Shown: in pieces, positions 47,135-56,888 of the stretch
How the letters are laid out: the number at the start of each line of letters is the position of its first letter
Numbering within the stretch: position 1 is the stretch's first letter
Assembly (NCBI RefSeq): GCF_001886695.1
Contig: NZ_CP018097.1
Span: forward strand, 62,001 to 126,000
Direction: 5' to 3'
Length of the DNA stretch: 64,000 nt
From: Aurantiacibacter gangjinensis
GTDB lineage: Bacteria > Pseudomonadota > Alphaproteobacteria > Sphingomonadales > Sphingomonadaceae
Made by a program: the position numbers and the translations under genes
Notes under the pieces: model-generated
The model's input: the letters and a program-made list of their open reading frames with translations, nothing else
The model's database searches: none
What the model was told of the DNA's origin: nothing

Positions 47135-49645
47135 TCAAAGCGTGCGCTCTTCCTCGTTCACCTCGAACACTTCAAGCTGGTCGCCCGGCTTGATGTCGTT
47201 GGTGTCCTCAAGGACCACACCGCATTCCAGACCCGCGCGGACCTCGTCCACATCGTCCTTGAAGCGGCGCAGCGAAGCGATGGTGGTGGCCGACACGATA
47301 ACGTCTTCGCGGGTGAGGCGAGCGTGCAGACCCTTGCGGATAACGCCTTCCTCCACCAGCAGACCGGCCGCCTTGTCCTTCTTGCCTGACTTGAACACCT
47401 CTTTCACCTCGGCGCGGCCGACCACGTTCTCGACCTTGAGCGGGCCAAGCTCGCCCAGCAGTTCCTTCGTGATCTCGTCGGTCAGGTGATAGATCACATC
47501 GTGATACATCATCCGCACGCCGTCGCGCTTCACCAGGTCGCGAGCCTTGGCATTGGGGCGCACGTTGAAGCCGATGATCGGCGCCTTGCTCGCCGCCGCC
47601 AGTGTCACGTCGCTTTCCGTGATGGCACCCACGCCCGCATGCAGGATGCGAACCTTGATGTCGTCATTGGAAAGATTGTGCAGCGCGGAGTTGATCGCTT
47701 CCACAGAGCCCTGAACGTCGGCCTTCACCACAACAGGATATTCGATCACCTTGGCGGTGTTGAACATCGTATCGAAGCTGGTCGGCGCCAGCGCAGTGCG
47801 CTTTTCGGTCGCCTTTTCCTGACGGTATTGGGCGACTTCACGGGCGCGCTGTTCGTTTTCGACAACGGTCAGCTTCTCGCCAGCTGACGGTACGCCGCCT
47901 AGGCCAAGGACTTCCACCGGCACCGATGGCCCGGCTTCCTTCACCTGCTTGCCCTGGTCGTTCACCAGTGCGCGCACGCGGCCGCTTTCGGTGCCCACCA
48001 CGAAGGTATCGCCGCGCTTCAGCGTGCCGCGATTGATCAGCACGGTGGCGACGGGGCCGCGGCCCTTGTCGAGCTGTGCTTCCACCACGGTCGCCTCGGC
48101 ATCGCGGTCCGGCCGCGCCTTCAGCTCCAGCAATTCCGCCTGCAGGTGGATTTTCTCGATCAGTTCGTCGAGCCCCGCGCCGGTCTTGGCGGAGACTTCC
48201 GCATCCAGCACATCGCCCGACATCTCTTCCACGATCACCTCGTGTTCCAGCAGGCGGGTGCGGACGTTGTTGGCGTCGGCCTCAGGCTTGTCGATCTTGT
48301 TGATCGCCACGATCAGCGGGACATTGGCCGATTTGGCGTGATTGATAGCCTCGATCGTCTGCGGCATGATGCCATCGTCGGCAGCCACCACCAGCACCAC
48401 GATATCGGTGACATTGGCACCGCGCGCGCGCATTTCGGTGAAGGCGGCGTGGCCCGGCGTATCGAGGAAGGTAATCTTCGACTTGTCCTTCGCGGTCACT
48501 TGGTAGGCGCCGATATGCTGGGTGATGCCGCCCGCTTCGCCGCGCGTCACATTGGTCTTGCGCAGCGCATCGAGCAGGCTGGTCTTGCCGTGATCGACAT
48601 GGCCCATGACTGCCACGACCGGCGGACGCGGTTTTTGCGTCTCTGCGGGATCGTCGTCCTCGGTCGATACGATATCGACATCGGCTTCGGACACCTTCTG
48701 GATCTTATGGCCGAACTGCTCGACCAGCAGCTCTGCCGTGTCCTGGTCGATCGTCTGGTTGACGGTGACGGGCATGTCCAGATTGAACAGCTCCTTCACC
48801 AGGTCGGCGCCCTTTTCGCCCATGCGCTTTGCCAGTTCGCCAACCGTGATGGCTTCGGGCACGACCACGTCGCGAACCTGCTTTTCGCGCGGCTGGCTGG
48901 AGCCGCCGCCCTGTGCGCGGCGCTCTTTCTCGCGCGCACGCTTGAGCGCGGCGAGGCTGCGGGCACGGCGGCCCTCATCCTCGTTCAGCGCCTTGTTGAC
49001 CGTCAGCTTGCCGCGACGCTTGTCGCCGCCACGCTCGGGCCGCGAAGGCTTCTTCTCTTCCTTCTTCTTTTCCGGACGCTTGATTTCCGGACGGGCGACA
49101 GGCGTGAACTTGCGCGCGGCAGGGCGCGACGGCGTATCGTCGGCAGCAGCGCCTTCGGGCGGCGCTTCATCGGCACCCTGCTCGGTTTCCGCCGCAGCCT
49201 TGGCGTCGGCTTCCGCCTGCTTTTCGGCTTCTTCCCTCGCCTTGGCGTTATCCTCGGCGCGCTTCTTCTCGTCCTCGGCAGCCTTCTTGGCCTGCTCTTC
49301 CTCGCGCTTGCGCGCTTCCTCTGCCTGGCGCAGCCGGTCTTCCTCTGCCTCGCGCTGGAGACGAGCGACCTTTTCCTGCGGGGTTTCGCCCGCAGGGGCG
49401 GCCTTCTTGGCAGGCGCAGGCTTGGCCTTCGGCTCCTCTGCAGCGGGCGGAGGAGGCGGAGGCGGAGGGGGCGGAGGCGGCGGCGCTTCGCCCGGCTTCA
49501 CGAGCTTGCGACGACGCTTCACCTCGACCGCGACCTTGTTCGTGCGGCCATGGCTGAAGGTCTGCTTGACCTCCCCACCATCGACCGAACGCTTCAGGCC
49601 AAGCGGCTTGCGGGTGCGCTTCGGAGTGTCGTTTTCTTCGCTCAT
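47135..49645 (-). CDS. infB: Translation initiation factor IF-2
   Basis: 836 residues. A long charged N-terminal region (about 1-260) with a run of ten or more prolines near residue 55 and Ala/Glu/Lys-rich coil is followed by the IF-2N helix, then the G domain: '[17 protein letters not shown]', '[17 protein letters not shown]' and '[11 protein letters not shown]'. The C-terminal domains bind fMet-tRNA. Placement after nusA-ylxR is the normal proteobacterial order. Confidence 0.97.
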   Translation of the reverse strand: MSEENDTPKRTRKPLGLKRSVDGGEVKQTFSHGRTNKVAVEVKRRRKLVKPGEAPPPPPPPPPPPPPAAEEPKAKPAPAKKAAPAGETPQEKVARLQREAEEDRLRQAEEARKREEEQAKKAAEDEKKRAEDNAKAREEAEKQAEADAKAAAETEQGADEAPPEGAAADDTPSRPAARKFTPVARPEIKRPEKKKEEKKPSRPERGGDKRRGKLTVNKALNEDEGRRARSLAALKRAREKERRAQGGGSSQPREKQVRDVVVPEAITVGELAKRMGEKGADLVKELFNLDMPVTVNQTIDQDTAELLVEQFGHKIQKVSEADVDIVSTEDDDPAETQKPRPPVVAVMGHVDHGKTSLLDALRKTNVTRGEAGGITQHIGAYQVTAKDKSKITFLDTPGHAAFTEMRARGANVTDIVVLVVAADDGIMPQTIEAINHAKSANVPLIVAINKIDKPEADANNVRTRLLEHEVIVEEMSGDVLDAEVSAKTGAGLDELIEKIHLQAELLELKARPDRDAEATVVEAQLDKGRGPVATVLINRGTLKRGDTFVVGTESGRVRALVNDQGKQVKEAGPSVPVEVLGLGGVPSAGEKLTVVENEQRAREVAQYRQEKATEKRTALAPTSFDTMFNTAKVIEYPVVVKADVQGSVEAINSALHNLSNDDIKVRILHAGVGAITESDVTLAAASKAPIIGFNVRPNAKARDLVKRDGVRMMYHDVIYHLTDEITKELLGELGPLKVENVVGRAEVKEVFKSGKKDKAAGLLVEEGVIRKGLHARLTREDVIVSATTIASLRRFKDDVDEVRAGLECGVVLEDTNDIKPGDQLEVFEVNEEERTL

Positions 49646-49700
49646 ATGCTCGTACTAATCCTTCAAAATCAAACAGTCACGCAAGGCCTTGTCGGCTGCG

Positions 49701-50411
49701 CTATTCGCCAGCCGGCGGGCTTAGTGACGGAGCCGCTTCACCGGCCCCCAAATACATCTGCAAGCGCGCCAGCGGGACCGATACCCGCTGCGCCGATTTC
49801 GCATCGGCGAGCGCCAGGTGGACGACATTTTCGCGGCCCAATGCCACAGACAGGGCCTGCCGGTCCAGTGGCAGGGTCTCGCCGTGGCGTCCGGACCCTT
49901 CCTCATCCAGCCCGACGCGCCAGGCCTGGTCCAGCTTTCGCCGCCCGTCCTCTTTCGCATCGGCTGCATGATAAAGCGCCGCCACCTTGCCCATGCGGGC
50001 ATCGTTGGCGATCCTGTCAGACCCCAAGATAAGGCGTCCGCTGCGCATTTCGAGACCCAGCCTGTCCAGCAACGCCTTTTCCAGCGCACCGGCAAGGCGA
50101 ACAGGCAAATCGGCGGGTATTGCAAGCGCGCCGGTCTTGAAGGCGCGGGATAGCGCGCCTTTCAGCCTGCCGCTGGCAATCGCGTCCTCCAGCTCCTGCC
50201 GCGACACGCCGATCCACGCACCGCGACCCGGCGCCTTGGCATTGGCATCGGGCAGCACATCGCCATCGGGAGAGACGGCCAGGCGTACTAGTTCGTCCCT
50301 CGCCGCATTACGGCCGGTGAGCACACAGCGCCGCTCGCTCCCCGCATCGCGCGGGGAGGCAGCGCCCTCGGTTTCAGGCGAACCTAATGGGTCATGTGGA
50401 GGATTCCGCAT
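49701..50411 (-). CDS. YlxR (DUF448) RNA-binding protein fused to an L7Ae-like domain
   Basis: 236 residues. The N-terminal 'ERRCVLTGRNAARDELVRLA' to 'PGRGAWIGVSRQELEDAI' is the YlxR/DUF448 domain; the C-terminal part ('SGRLILGSDRIANDARMGKVAALYHAADA') resembles ribosomal L7Ae/YlxQ-like proteins. In other bacteria the two are separate genes between nusA and infB. It overlaps the nusA end by 20 bases. A role in RNA or RNase P interaction is known for YlxR relatives. Confidence 0.87.
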   Translation of the reverse strand: MRNPPHDPLGSPETEGAASPRDAGSERRCVLTGRNAARDELVRLAVSPDGDVLPDANAKAPGRGAWIGVSRQELEDAIASGRLKGALSRAFKTGALAIPADLPVRLAGALEKALLDRLGLEMRSGRLILGSDRIANDARMGKVAALYHAADAKEDGRRKLDQAWRVGLDEEGSGRHGETLPLDRQALSVALGRENVVHLALADAKSAQRVSVPLARLQMYLGAGEAAPSLSPPAGE

Positions 50412-52065
50412 CGGCGGCCTCCTCTGCTTGGGACTCGGAAGTATCGGCAGCAGGCGCTGCCTCTTCTTCGTCCTCGAACCAGTGCGCGCGGGCGGCCATG
50501 ATGATCTCGTTGCCCTGCTCTTCGCTCAGGCCGAAGGCGCCAAGAACGCCGCCCTTGTCCTGCTCGCGCTGCGGGCGACGCACGGGCGGTCCGCCAGCGG
50601 CATCGTTATTGCGGCGACGCGGTGCTTCGCGCTTCTTGGCGATCAGCTCGTCCGTGGCGAGATCGGCCAGATCGTCCAGTTCCTTGATGCCGGCCTTGCC
50701 CAGCACGACGAGCATCTGCTCGGTCAGATGCGGGATATCGGCCAGCGCATCTTCCACGCCAAGCTCGCGGCGCTGTTCGCGGAAAGCGGCTTCCTGCCGT
50801 TCCAGCGCTTCCTGCGCGCGGCTCTGCAATTCCTCTGCCAGCTCCTCGTCGAACCCTTCGATCGTGGCGAGTTCTTCCAGCTGCACATAGGCGACTTCTT
50901 CCAGCTCTGCGAAGCCTTCGGCCACCAGCAGCTGCGAGAGCGTCTCGTCCACGTCCAGTTCGTCTTCGAACATTTTTGAGCGCATGGCGAATTCCGCGCT
51001 GCGCTTTTCCGAGGCTTCTTCCTCGGTCATGATGTCGATCTGGCTGTCGGTCAGCTGGCTGGCGAGGCGCACATTCTGGCCGCGGCGACCGATGGCGAGC
51101 GACAGCTGGTCATCGGGCACGACGACTTCGATGCGGCTTTCATCCTCGTCCAGCACCACGCGCGATACGGTGGCGGGCTGGAGCGCATTGACGATGAAGG
51201 TGGCCGTATCTTCCGACCACGGAATGATGTCGATCTTCTCGCCCTGCAATTCCTGCACCACGGCCTGCACGCGGCTGCCCTTCATGCCGACGCAGGCGCC
51301 GACGGGATCGATACTGGAATCGTGGCTGATGACGCCGATTTTGGCGCGGCTGCCCGGATCGCGCGCAGCGGCCTTGATCTCGATGATGCCGTCGTAAATC
51401 TCCGGCACTTCCTGCGCGAACAGCTTGCGCATGAAATCGGGATGCGCGCGGCTGAGGAAGATCTGCGGGCCGCGATTGTTGCGCTCCACCTTGCTGATGA
51501 GAGCACGCACACGCTCGCCCACACGGGCAGCTTCGCGCGGGATCTGCTGGTCGCGGCGGATCACACCTTCGGCACGGCCCAGATTGACGATCACATGGCC
51601 GAATTCGACCGACTTGATCACGCCGGTGATGACTTCGCCCGCGCGGTCCTTGAATTCCTCGAACTGGCGCTCACGCTCTGCATCGCGGACCTTCTGGAAG
51701 ATCACCTGCTTGGCGCTCTGCGCGTCGATGCGGCCAAGGTCGTCCATGGCGGGCAGCGGGTCGACGATGAAATCGCCTACCTTGCTGCCGGGCTCCAGCT
51801 TTTCGGCCTGCGCCAGGTCGACCTGCTTGAAATAGTCTTCGACGTCCTCGACCACTTCGACAACGCGCCACAGGCGCAGGTCGCCGGTCTGCGGGTCCAG
51901 CTTGGCACGGATATCGTTTTCCTGGCCGAAACGCGCACGCGCGGCCTTCTGGATCGCTTCTTCGAGGGCTTCGATCACGATGCCCTTGTCGATCATCTTT
52001 TCCGATGCGACCGCAGTGGCGATTGCAAGCAGTTCTGCCTTATTGGCGGAAATGGGACTGGCCAT
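50392..52065 (-). CDS. nusA: Transcription termination/antitermination factor NusA
   Basis: 557 residues with N-terminal RNA polymerase-binding domain, S1 ('[22 protein letters not shown]'-region, about 130-200), KH1/KH2 ('[20 protein letters not shown]', '[17 protein letters not shown]') and acidic C-terminal repeats containing helix-hairpin-helix text '[20 protein letters not shown]'. Start ATG 52065 abuts the rimP stop with one shared base. Confidence 0.97.
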   Translation of the reverse strand: MASPISANKAELLAIATAVASEKMIDKGIVIEALEEAIQKAARARFGQENDIRAKLDPQTGDLRLWRVVEVVEDVEDYFKQVDLAQAEKLEPGSKVGDFIVDPLPAMDDLGRIDAQSAKQVIFQKVRDAERERQFEEFKDRAGEVITGVIKSVEFGHVIVNLGRAEGVIRRDQQIPREAARVGERVRALISKVERNNRGPQIFLSRAHPDFMRKLFAQEVPEIYDGIIEIKAAARDPGSRAKIGVISHDSSIDPVGACVGMKGSRVQAVVQELQGEKIDIIPWSEDTATFIVNALQPATVSRVVLDEDESRIEVVVPDDQLSLAIGRRGQNVRLASQLTDSQIDIMTEEEASEKRSAEFAMRSKMFEDELDVDETLSQLLVAEGFAELEEVAYVQLEELATIEGFDEELAEELQSRAQEALERQEAAFREQRRELGVEDALADIPHLTEQMLVVLGKAGIKELDDLADLATDELIAKKREAPRRRNNDAAGGPPVRRPQREQDKGGVLGAFGLSEEQGNEIIMAARAHWFEDEEEAAPAADTSESQAEEAADAESST

Positions 52066-52625
52066 CAGTCGTTGACCTCTTCTTCCTGTTCGAGTTCTTC
52101 AATATCTTCGACGCCCGATAGATCGAGCGGCTGTGTAGCAGCAATCAGCCTGTCCGTCAGGATCAGCTGCGCCGAGTGGACCTTGGAAAGCGGCACGGCA
52201 ATCCTGCCGGCCTGCTTGTCCTCAATGGTGACGATATCGCCTTCGATGCCGACCAGTTCGCCGGTCAGCTGGCGGTGCCCGTCAACTTTCTCGATGAGCG
52301 AAATCTTCGCCTCGTGCCCTGCCCAATTGGCGTAATCCTTGGCGCGGGTCAGCGGACGGTCGATGCCGGGGCTGCTGACTTCGAGGTTGTAGGCCCCTTC
52401 CACCAGTTCGACGCCTTCTTCCTCCAGCGCATCCACGCGGTCGGAAATGGCGCGCGACAGCTGGGCGCATTGCTCGACGACCAGCTGCCCGGTTTGCGGG
52501 TCTTCGGCCATTACCTGCAAGGTGCGCTCGTCGCCCGAACCCGTCATCTTCACGCGCACGAGTTCGAAGCCGAGCGCTTCGGCCTCGGGTTCGATCACTT
52601 GTGTCAGGCGCGCAATATCGGCCAT
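52065..52625 (-). CDS. rimP: Ribosome maturation factor RimP
   Basis: 186 residues from ATG 52625 (GGAGA five bases before). 'ALGFELVRVKMTGSGDERTL', 'QCAQLSRAISDRVDALEEEG' and 'YNLEVSSPGIDRPLTRAKDY' are clear RimP text. First gene of the rimP-nusA-ylxR-infB-paaI-rbfA operon. The acidic tail (last about 15 residues) is a local feature. Confidence 0.95.
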   Translation of the reverse strand: MADIARLTQVIEPEAEALGFELVRVKMTGSGDERTLQVMAEDPQTGQLVVEQCAQLSRAISDRVDALEEEGVELVEGAYNLEVSSPGIDRPLTRAKDYANWAGHEAKISLIEKVDGHRQLTGELVGIEGDIVTIEDKQAGRIAVPLSKVHSAQLILTDRLIAATQPLDLSGVEDIEELEQEEEVND

Positions 52626-52791
52626 CGGGTCTCCGTTATATGCAGACATCCTCGTGACAAAAGCGGCTCGGTGCCGGCCCCTCGCGGCGCCAGCGCTACT
52701 GTGTCACGACAATGTCGGGATGGATGGCCAGATAGGCGGCATGCGCGGCTTTGGCAAGCCCTATTGCCGCAATGTTGACGGGGAGCGCGGA

Positions 52792-53316
52792 CTAATTGCG
52801 CCGGGCGCCGCGACCGCGGGAAATTGTCCCGCTGGGGGTTGCCGCCTCTTCTGCCTCTCGCGCGGTTTCGCTGCGCATATCGTCGAGCGCGCTGCTGCCC
52901 CAGCCGCCGGCATCGTCGAGATAGAGGTCCGCCACCGGATCGCCGAAGGAGCCGACGACATAGTCGTCTTCCGCAGCGGCCATCGGCACGGGATCGAACA
53001 ATGCATCGGAGCTGGCGTCTGCAGCATCGGTTTCGGCCGTCACGGCCAGACTGTCCGGGCGATCGGCATCGCTGCCGCCAATGCCGCCCAGCAGGAAGAA
53101 CAGCACCACGATGATCGCGACGATGAAGATCACACCGTTGATCACCGCCGCACGCTTGTCGACACGCGCTGTAGGGCGGCGGATCGAGGAGGCCGGTTCG
53201 GCGAGAAGGACGGGTGTCTTGGGCATAGGCTTATTGGTCCGGACCAGCATTGAGCCGATCACGGACAAACCATTTATGACTGCGATTGGTAAACAGACCC
53301 TTAGCGCGCGGTCCAT
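52792..53316 (-). CDS. Small membrane protein of unknown function
   Basis: 174 residues if started at ATG 53316, which has AGAAGG six bases upstream; ATG 53250 or 53226 are alternatives. One sure membrane helix ('AAVINGVIFIVAIIVVLFF', about residues 56-74) is followed by an acidic, low-complexity periplasmic or cytoplasmic part ending in a basic tail. I recognise no family. It lies 21 bases after pspF on the same strand and may be co-transcribed. Confidence 0.6.
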   Translation of the reverse strand: MDRALRVCLPIAVINGLSVIGSMLVRTNKPMPKTPVLLAEPASSIRRPTARVDKRAAVINGVIFIVAIIVVLFFLLGGIGGSDADRPDSLAVTAETDAADASSDALFDPVPMAAAEDDYVVGSFGDPVADLYLDDAGGWGSSALDDMRSETAREAEEAATPSGTISRGRGARRN

Positions 53317-53337
53317 TATGAACCTTCTTGCGAGCGG

Positions 53338-54360
53338 TTAGCCGTCCGACAATCCGTGCTTCTTTATGCAGTGGCGCAGCTGGTCGTAGCTGAGGCCAAG
53401 CGCCTTGGCGGTCTGGCGCTGGTTCCAGCGATTGGCGGCGAGCGCGTGCTCGACGATGGCTTTCTCGTGGTCGTCGACCGCAGCGCGCAGGTCGTCGACC
53501 TTCTCAAGGCGCGGGGTGATGGTCGGGGTAGCGCCATTGGCGGCAGGAGCAGCCTCCTTGGCGGGCGTGGCGGTGGAAAGCGGCTTCCACGGCGACTCGA
53601 ACGGGTCGAACACAACCTCACCGATGGGCTGTTCCCAGCTGTCCCAGCGATAGACGGCGCGCTCCACCACATTGCGCAATTCGCGCACATTGCCGGGCCA
53701 GGGATGATTTTCCAGCTGGCTGGATACGGCGTCGGCGAAGCCCGGCCATTCGTCCCACCTGAGCTCTGCGGCCATGCGCCGACCGAAATAGTCGGCCAGC
53801 ACTTCGATATCGCCTTCGCGCACGCGCAAGGGCGGCAAGGTGATGACTTCGAAACTGAGCCGGTCGAGCAGATCCGGGCGGAAGGTCCCTTCCTGCGCGC
53901 GGCGCGGCAGGTCTTCATTGGTGGCGGCAACGATGCGCACATCGACCTTGGTCGCGCGGCTCGATCCGATGCGAGTCACCTCGCCATACTCGACTGCGCG
54001 CAGCAGCCTTTCCTGCGCGCCCATGGAAAGCGTACCCAGTTCGTCGAGAAATAACGTGCCCCGGTCGGCTTCCTCAAACCTGCCTTCCCGCGCTCTGGTA
54101 GCGCCTGTGAACGCACCCTGTTCGTGGCCGAACAATTCGGCTTCGATCAGCGTTTCGGGCAGCGCCGCGCAGTTCATGGTGACCAGCGGCTCTTCCCAGC
54201 GATCGGACAGGCGGTGAAGGCGCTCGGCAATCAGTTCCTTGCCGGTGCCGCGCTCTCCGATCACCAATACGGGGCGCGCCATGGGGGCAGCACGGCTCGC
54301 CCGCTCCACCGCGTCGAGGAAGGCGCCGGACTGGCCGATAAACTGGTTTTCCCGATCCAT
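53338..54360 (-). CDS. pspF: Phage-shock sigma-54 activator PspF
   Basis: 340 residues from ATG 54360. No receiver domain: the AAA+ domain begins at once, as in PspF. 'VIGERGTGKELIAERLHRLS' is Walker A, 'EQGAFTGATRAREGRFEEA' holds the GAFTGA loop that contacts sigma-54, 'GTLFLDELGTLS' is Walker B, and 'HPWPGNVRELRNVVERAV' the arginine-finger region. The C-terminal Fis-type HTH is 'RQTAKALGLSYDQLRHCIK'. It activates the divergent psp promoter at 54460-54476. In other bacteria PspA inhibits PspF through the W56 loop region. Confidence 0.93.
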   Translation of the reverse strand: MDRENQFIGQSGAFLDAVERASRAAPMARPVLVIGERGTGKELIAERLHRLSDRWEEPLVTMNCAALPETLIEAELFGHEQGAFTGATRAREGRFEEADRGTLFLDELGTLSMGAQERLLRAVEYGEVTRIGSSRATKVDVRIVAATNEDLPRRAQEGTFRPDLLDRLSFEVITLPPLRVREGDIEVLADYFGRRMAAELRWDEWPGFADAVSSQLENHPWPGNVRELRNVVERAVYRWDSWEQPIGEVVFDPFESPWKPLSTATPAKEAAPAANGATPTITPRLEKVDDLRAAVDDHEKAIVEHALAANRWNQRQTAKALGLSYDQLRHCIKKHGLSDG

Positions 54361-54412
54361 GGCCGAGATATAGTGAAATTTCCCAATGCTTGGCAATAGG
54401 CGCCAATCGCCT

Positions 54413-54448
54413 TTTCCGGAAAGGAGTCAAAATCCGCAGATTTCTGCG
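54413..54448 (+). promoter_or_regulatory. Palindromes that may serve as PspF upstream sites
   Basis: TTTCCGGAAA (54413-54422) and CGCAGATTTCTGCG (54435-54448) are perfect inverted repeats in the pspF-psp gap just upstream of the sigma-54 promoter. PspF binds enhancer-like sites in this interval in enterobacteria, though usually farther upstream. Function inferred. Confidence 0.4.
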
Positions 54449-54459
54449 CCTCGCGCAGT

Positions 54460-54476
54460 TTGGCACGCTTCCTGCA
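54460..54476 (+). promoter_or_regulatory. Sigma-54 promoter of the psp operon
   Basis: TTGGCACGCTTCCTGCA has GG at -24 and GC at -12 with exactly ten bases between, matching the consensus TGGCAC-N5-TTGCA with one mismatch. Transcription should begin near 54486, just ahead of the 50-codon gene at 54512. The divergent pspF supplies the activator. Confidence 0.85.
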
Positions 54477-54511
54477 ATTCATCGGACAGAAAGGGAATTG
54501 GAGGAAACACA

Positions 54512-54664
54512 ATGTTCGATCAACGCTTCTTCACCAGCAAACTCGGCCACGCCGCCATGGTGAGTGTGGCCGCGATGATCGCGTTCACGATCTTTGTCGG
54601 CATGGTGCCCGCACCCGAAGCGCAGACGATGCTGATCGGTGCGCCTGTCGTGGAGCTGGCGTGA
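54512..54664 (+). CDS. 50-residue membrane peptide, first gene of the psp operon
   Basis: Starts at ATG 54512 with ribosome site GGAGGAAA. One hydrophobic segment ('MVSVAAMIAFTIFVGMV', about residues 16-32) follows a short basic, aromatic head 'MFDQRFFTSKLGH'. It is the first gene after the sigma-54 promoter. Its stop overlaps a possible GTG start of a longer PspA (GTGA). I know no named family; it may be a new small Psp component. Confidence 0.65.
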   Translation: MFDQRFFTSKLGHAAMVSVAAMIAFTIFVGMVPAPEAQTMLIGAPVVELA

Positions 54665-54801
54665 GCGACAAGACCCCCAACCCGTTGACGCCGCTGGGCG
54701 GAAGGGCGATGCCGGTAGGCACGCGTCTCGATCGCGAGATCGAGCGTATGCGTACCAGCCCTACGCCGACGGCCAACTCGCTTAATATCGGAGGACCCTT
54801 G

Positions 54802-55500
54802 ATGGGCATTTTCTCTCGTACCCGCGATATCATCGCTGCCAACTTTACCGAGCTTCTCGATCAGGCGGACGACCCGTCGAAGATGATCCGGATGATCATC
54901 CTGGAAATGGAAGAGACGCTGGTGGAAGTGCGGGCCAGCGCCGCGCGCACGATTGCCGACCAGAAGGAAATGCATCGCCATACGGTGAAGCTGGACCGCT
55001 TGCAGGCCGACTGGACCGAGAAGGCCCAGCTGGCGCTCAGCAAGGATCGCGAAGACCTGGCGCGTGCTGCGCTGATGGAAAAGCGCAAGGCTGCCGACAC
55101 GGCCGATCAGCTGAAGCAGGAGATCGCTGTGCTGGACGATGCGCTGCGCGCTTACGAACAGGACATTGCCAAGCTGCAGCATCGCCTGCGCGAAGCCCGC
55201 AGCCGGCAGACGCAAATCTCCGCCCGTCTCGAAAGTGCTGAAAACCGCGTCAAGATGCGCAGCCTGATGACGAGCGACCGCATGAGCGATGCCCATGCCC
55301 GCTTCGACCAGCTGGAGCGCCGCGTCGATTATGCGGAAGGCCATGCCGATGCCCTTGGCATCGAAAGCGGCCAGAAGAGCCTCGCCGATGAATTCGCCGC
55401 CCTCGAAGGCAGCGACAAGGTGAATGACGAACTGGAAGCCATGAAGCGCGCGCTGCGCCACCCGGACAAGGGCGCTGACGCTGGCAGCAAGAAAGACTGA
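54802..55500 (+). CDS. pspA: Phage shock protein A
   Basis: 232 residues from ATG 54802 with GGAGGACCC upstream. The amphipathic first helix 'MGIFSRTRDIIAANFTELL' and the long coiled coil ('DPSKMIRMIILEMEETLVEV' onward) are as in PspA/IM30, an ESCRT-III-like membrane-repair protein that also restrains PspF. The same frame is open upstream to GTG 54661, which has GGAG five bases before it and overlaps the previous stop; that form would carry 47 extra residues. Confidence 0.94.
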   Translation: MGIFSRTRDIIAANFTELLDQADDPSKMIRMIILEMEETLVEVRASAARTIADQKEMHRHTVKLDRLQADWTEKAQLALSKDREDLARAALMEKRKAADTADQLKQEIAVLDDALRAYEQDIAKLQHRLREARSRQTQISARLESAENRVKMRSLMTSDRMSDAHARFDQLERRVDYAEGHADALGIESGQKSLADEFAALEGSDKVNDELEAMKRALRHPDKGADAGSKKD

Positions 55501-55511
55501 GGGAATAGACC

Positions 55512-55817
55512 GTGGACAATCTGACCGGAATTTTGATCGTCGCCTGCATCTTCGTGGGCCTGCCATGGGTGATCATGCACTACATCACCAAGTGGAAGAC
55601 CGCCGCCACCATCACCACGGATGACGAGGCGCTGCTGGAGGAACTCTACCAGCTCGCCAAGCGCCTGGATGAGCGGATGGACACGGTAGAGCGCCTGGTC
55701 GCATCCGACAATCCCGATTTCCAGCCCCCGCGCCTGCAGCACGATCGCAGTATCGACAACGTGCCGCTTCGCGAACTGGAGGAAATGCTCGCCGAGAAGA
55801 AAGGAGAACGCGCATGA
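55512..55817 (+). CDS. pspB: Phage shock protein B
   Basis: 101 residues from GTG 55512. One N-terminal helix 'ILIVACIFVGLPWVIMHYI' is followed by the PspB coiled coil 'LYQLAKRLDERMDTVERLVA' and 'SDNPDFQPP'. The C-terminus is longer than in E. coli. PspB and PspC sense inner-membrane stress and release PspF from PspA. Overlaps pspC by 4 bases. Confidence 0.93.
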   Translation: MDNLTGILIVACIFVGLPWVIMHYITKWKTAATITTDDEALLEELYQLAKRLDERMDTVERLVASDNPDFQPPRLQHDRSIDNVPLRELEEMLAEKKGERA

Positions 55818-56191
55818 ACACCCCCCGCACCACGCTTTACAGGGACCGCCGCAACGGCAAGATCATGGGCGTATGCTCCGGCATCGCCGACTACACCGGG
55901 ATCAATGCCCTGTGGGTCCGCCTGATGGCCGTCTTCCTGCTCTTCGCGACAAGCGGTTCCATCATCCCCTTCTACCTGATCGCCGGCCTGCTGCTGAACA
56001 ACAAGCCCGCGCATCTCTACACCGCGCCGGATGAAACGCAGTACTGGCAGCGCGTGCGGCAGAGCCCCAAGCGCACCGCCCGCGAAATCCGCGCGCAGAT
56101 GAAGGATATCGACCGGCGCCTGGCCAGCGTAGAAAACTACTACGTCTCCGCCAATCCGCGCCTCTCGCAGGAAATCGAACAGCTGCGCTGA
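55814..56191 (+). CDS. pspC: Phage shock protein C
   Basis: 125 residues. 'TLYRDRRNGKIMGVCSGIADYTGI' and 'LWVRLMAVFLLFATSGSIIPFYLIAGLLL' (residues about 6-62, quoted in part) define the PspC domain. The C-terminal tail is a short coiled coil 'KDIDRRLASVENYYVSANP' like the one in the following proteins. It starts inside the pspB stop (ATGA). Confidence 0.93.
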   Translation: MNTPRTTLYRDRRNGKIMGVCSGIADYTGINALWVRLMAVFLLFATSGSIIPFYLIAGLLLNNKPAHLYTAPDETQYWQRVRQSPKRTAREIRAQMKDIDRRLASVENYYVSANPRLSQEIEQLR

Positions 56192-56232
56192 ACGCTTCTG
56201 CTCAACATGAATACAAATGAGGGACCGAAATC

Positions 56233-56541
56233 ATGGAGTATATGGCCCTGCTTATCCCGCTAGCTCCGTTCATAATGGTCGTGCTGATAGTGTGGATGAA
56301 CAATCAGAAGAAACTTGCTGAGAAACAGCTAGATGCAACAGCAAGCTCCAGCGCTGAAAAGGCTGCGCAATATGCAAGCCGCGTGCAGCAGCTGGAGGAC
56401 CGGGTGCAGGTACTGGAGCGGATTGTGACCGACCGCGGCTATGACGTCGCCACCCAGATCGAGGCACTGCGCGACACCCGCGAAACCGAGGATCGCGATG
56501 CCGGCGTGCCACTTAACCTCGCCCGTAAGGAGAAAGCATGA
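56233..56541 (+). CDS. PspB-like small membrane protein 1
   Basis: 102 residues. An N-terminal membrane helix ('MALLIPLAPFIMVVLIVWM') is followed by a coiled coil and the motif 'VQVLERIVTDRGYDVATQ' then 'IEALRD'. The same layout returns in the next genes, and the motif resembles the end of PspB ('DTVERLVASDN'). It ends in 'GVPLNLARKEKA', echoed in the next protein. The stop overlaps the next start (ATGATGG). Confidence 0.8.
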   Translation: MEYMALLIPLAPFIMVVLIVWMNNQKKLAEKQLDATASSSAEKAAQYASRVQQLEDRVQVLERIVTDRGYDVATQIEALRDTRETEDRDAGVPLNLARKEKA

Positions 56542-56888
56542 TGGATTGGGGAGGACCGACTTTCGTCGTCCTGCTGGTTGCGATCAGCACCATCGGATGG
56601 CTCGTCAACAACTGGATCCGCGCCAAGCACGGCTATTCGCTGGAAGACGAATGGGGCGGCATGACCGAGCCCACCGAAAAGCGCAGCGACAGGGAATTGC
56701 GCGAGCAGAATGCCAAGCTGGTTGAGACGCTGGAGAAGATGCAGGACCGCATGGTCGTGCTGGAGCGGATCGTGACCGACAAGGGCTATACCGTCGCCGA
56801 GGAAATCGAGGCGCTGCGCGACCGCCCGGTGCGTGAGACCCGCGACAACGGCGTACCGCTGAATATCGAAACGAAGGAGCGCGTGTGA
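56538..56888 (+). CDS. PspB-like small membrane protein 2
   Basis: 116 residues from ATG 56538 (or 56541). Membrane helix 'TFVVLLVAISTIGWLVNNW', linker with 'YSLEDEWGG', then 'MVVLERIVTDKGYTVAEE' and 'IEALRD', ending 'GVPLNIETKERV'. Closest to copy 1 in its tail and to copy 3 in its helix/linker ('NNWIRAKHGYSLE' versus 'NTWIRVKNGYPLE'). Confidence 0.8.
   Translation: MMDWGGPTFVVLLVAISTIGWLVNNWIRAKHGYSLEDEWGGMTEPTEKRSDRELREQNAKLVETLEKMQDRMVVLERIVTDKGYTVAEEIEALRDRPVRETRDNGVPLNIETKERV

Noticed and set aside
48146-50032. 628-codon frame opposite infB
   Set aside because: Antisense to a certain gene; the Leu/Arg-rich translation reflects the complementary strand of the charged IF-2 N-terminus.
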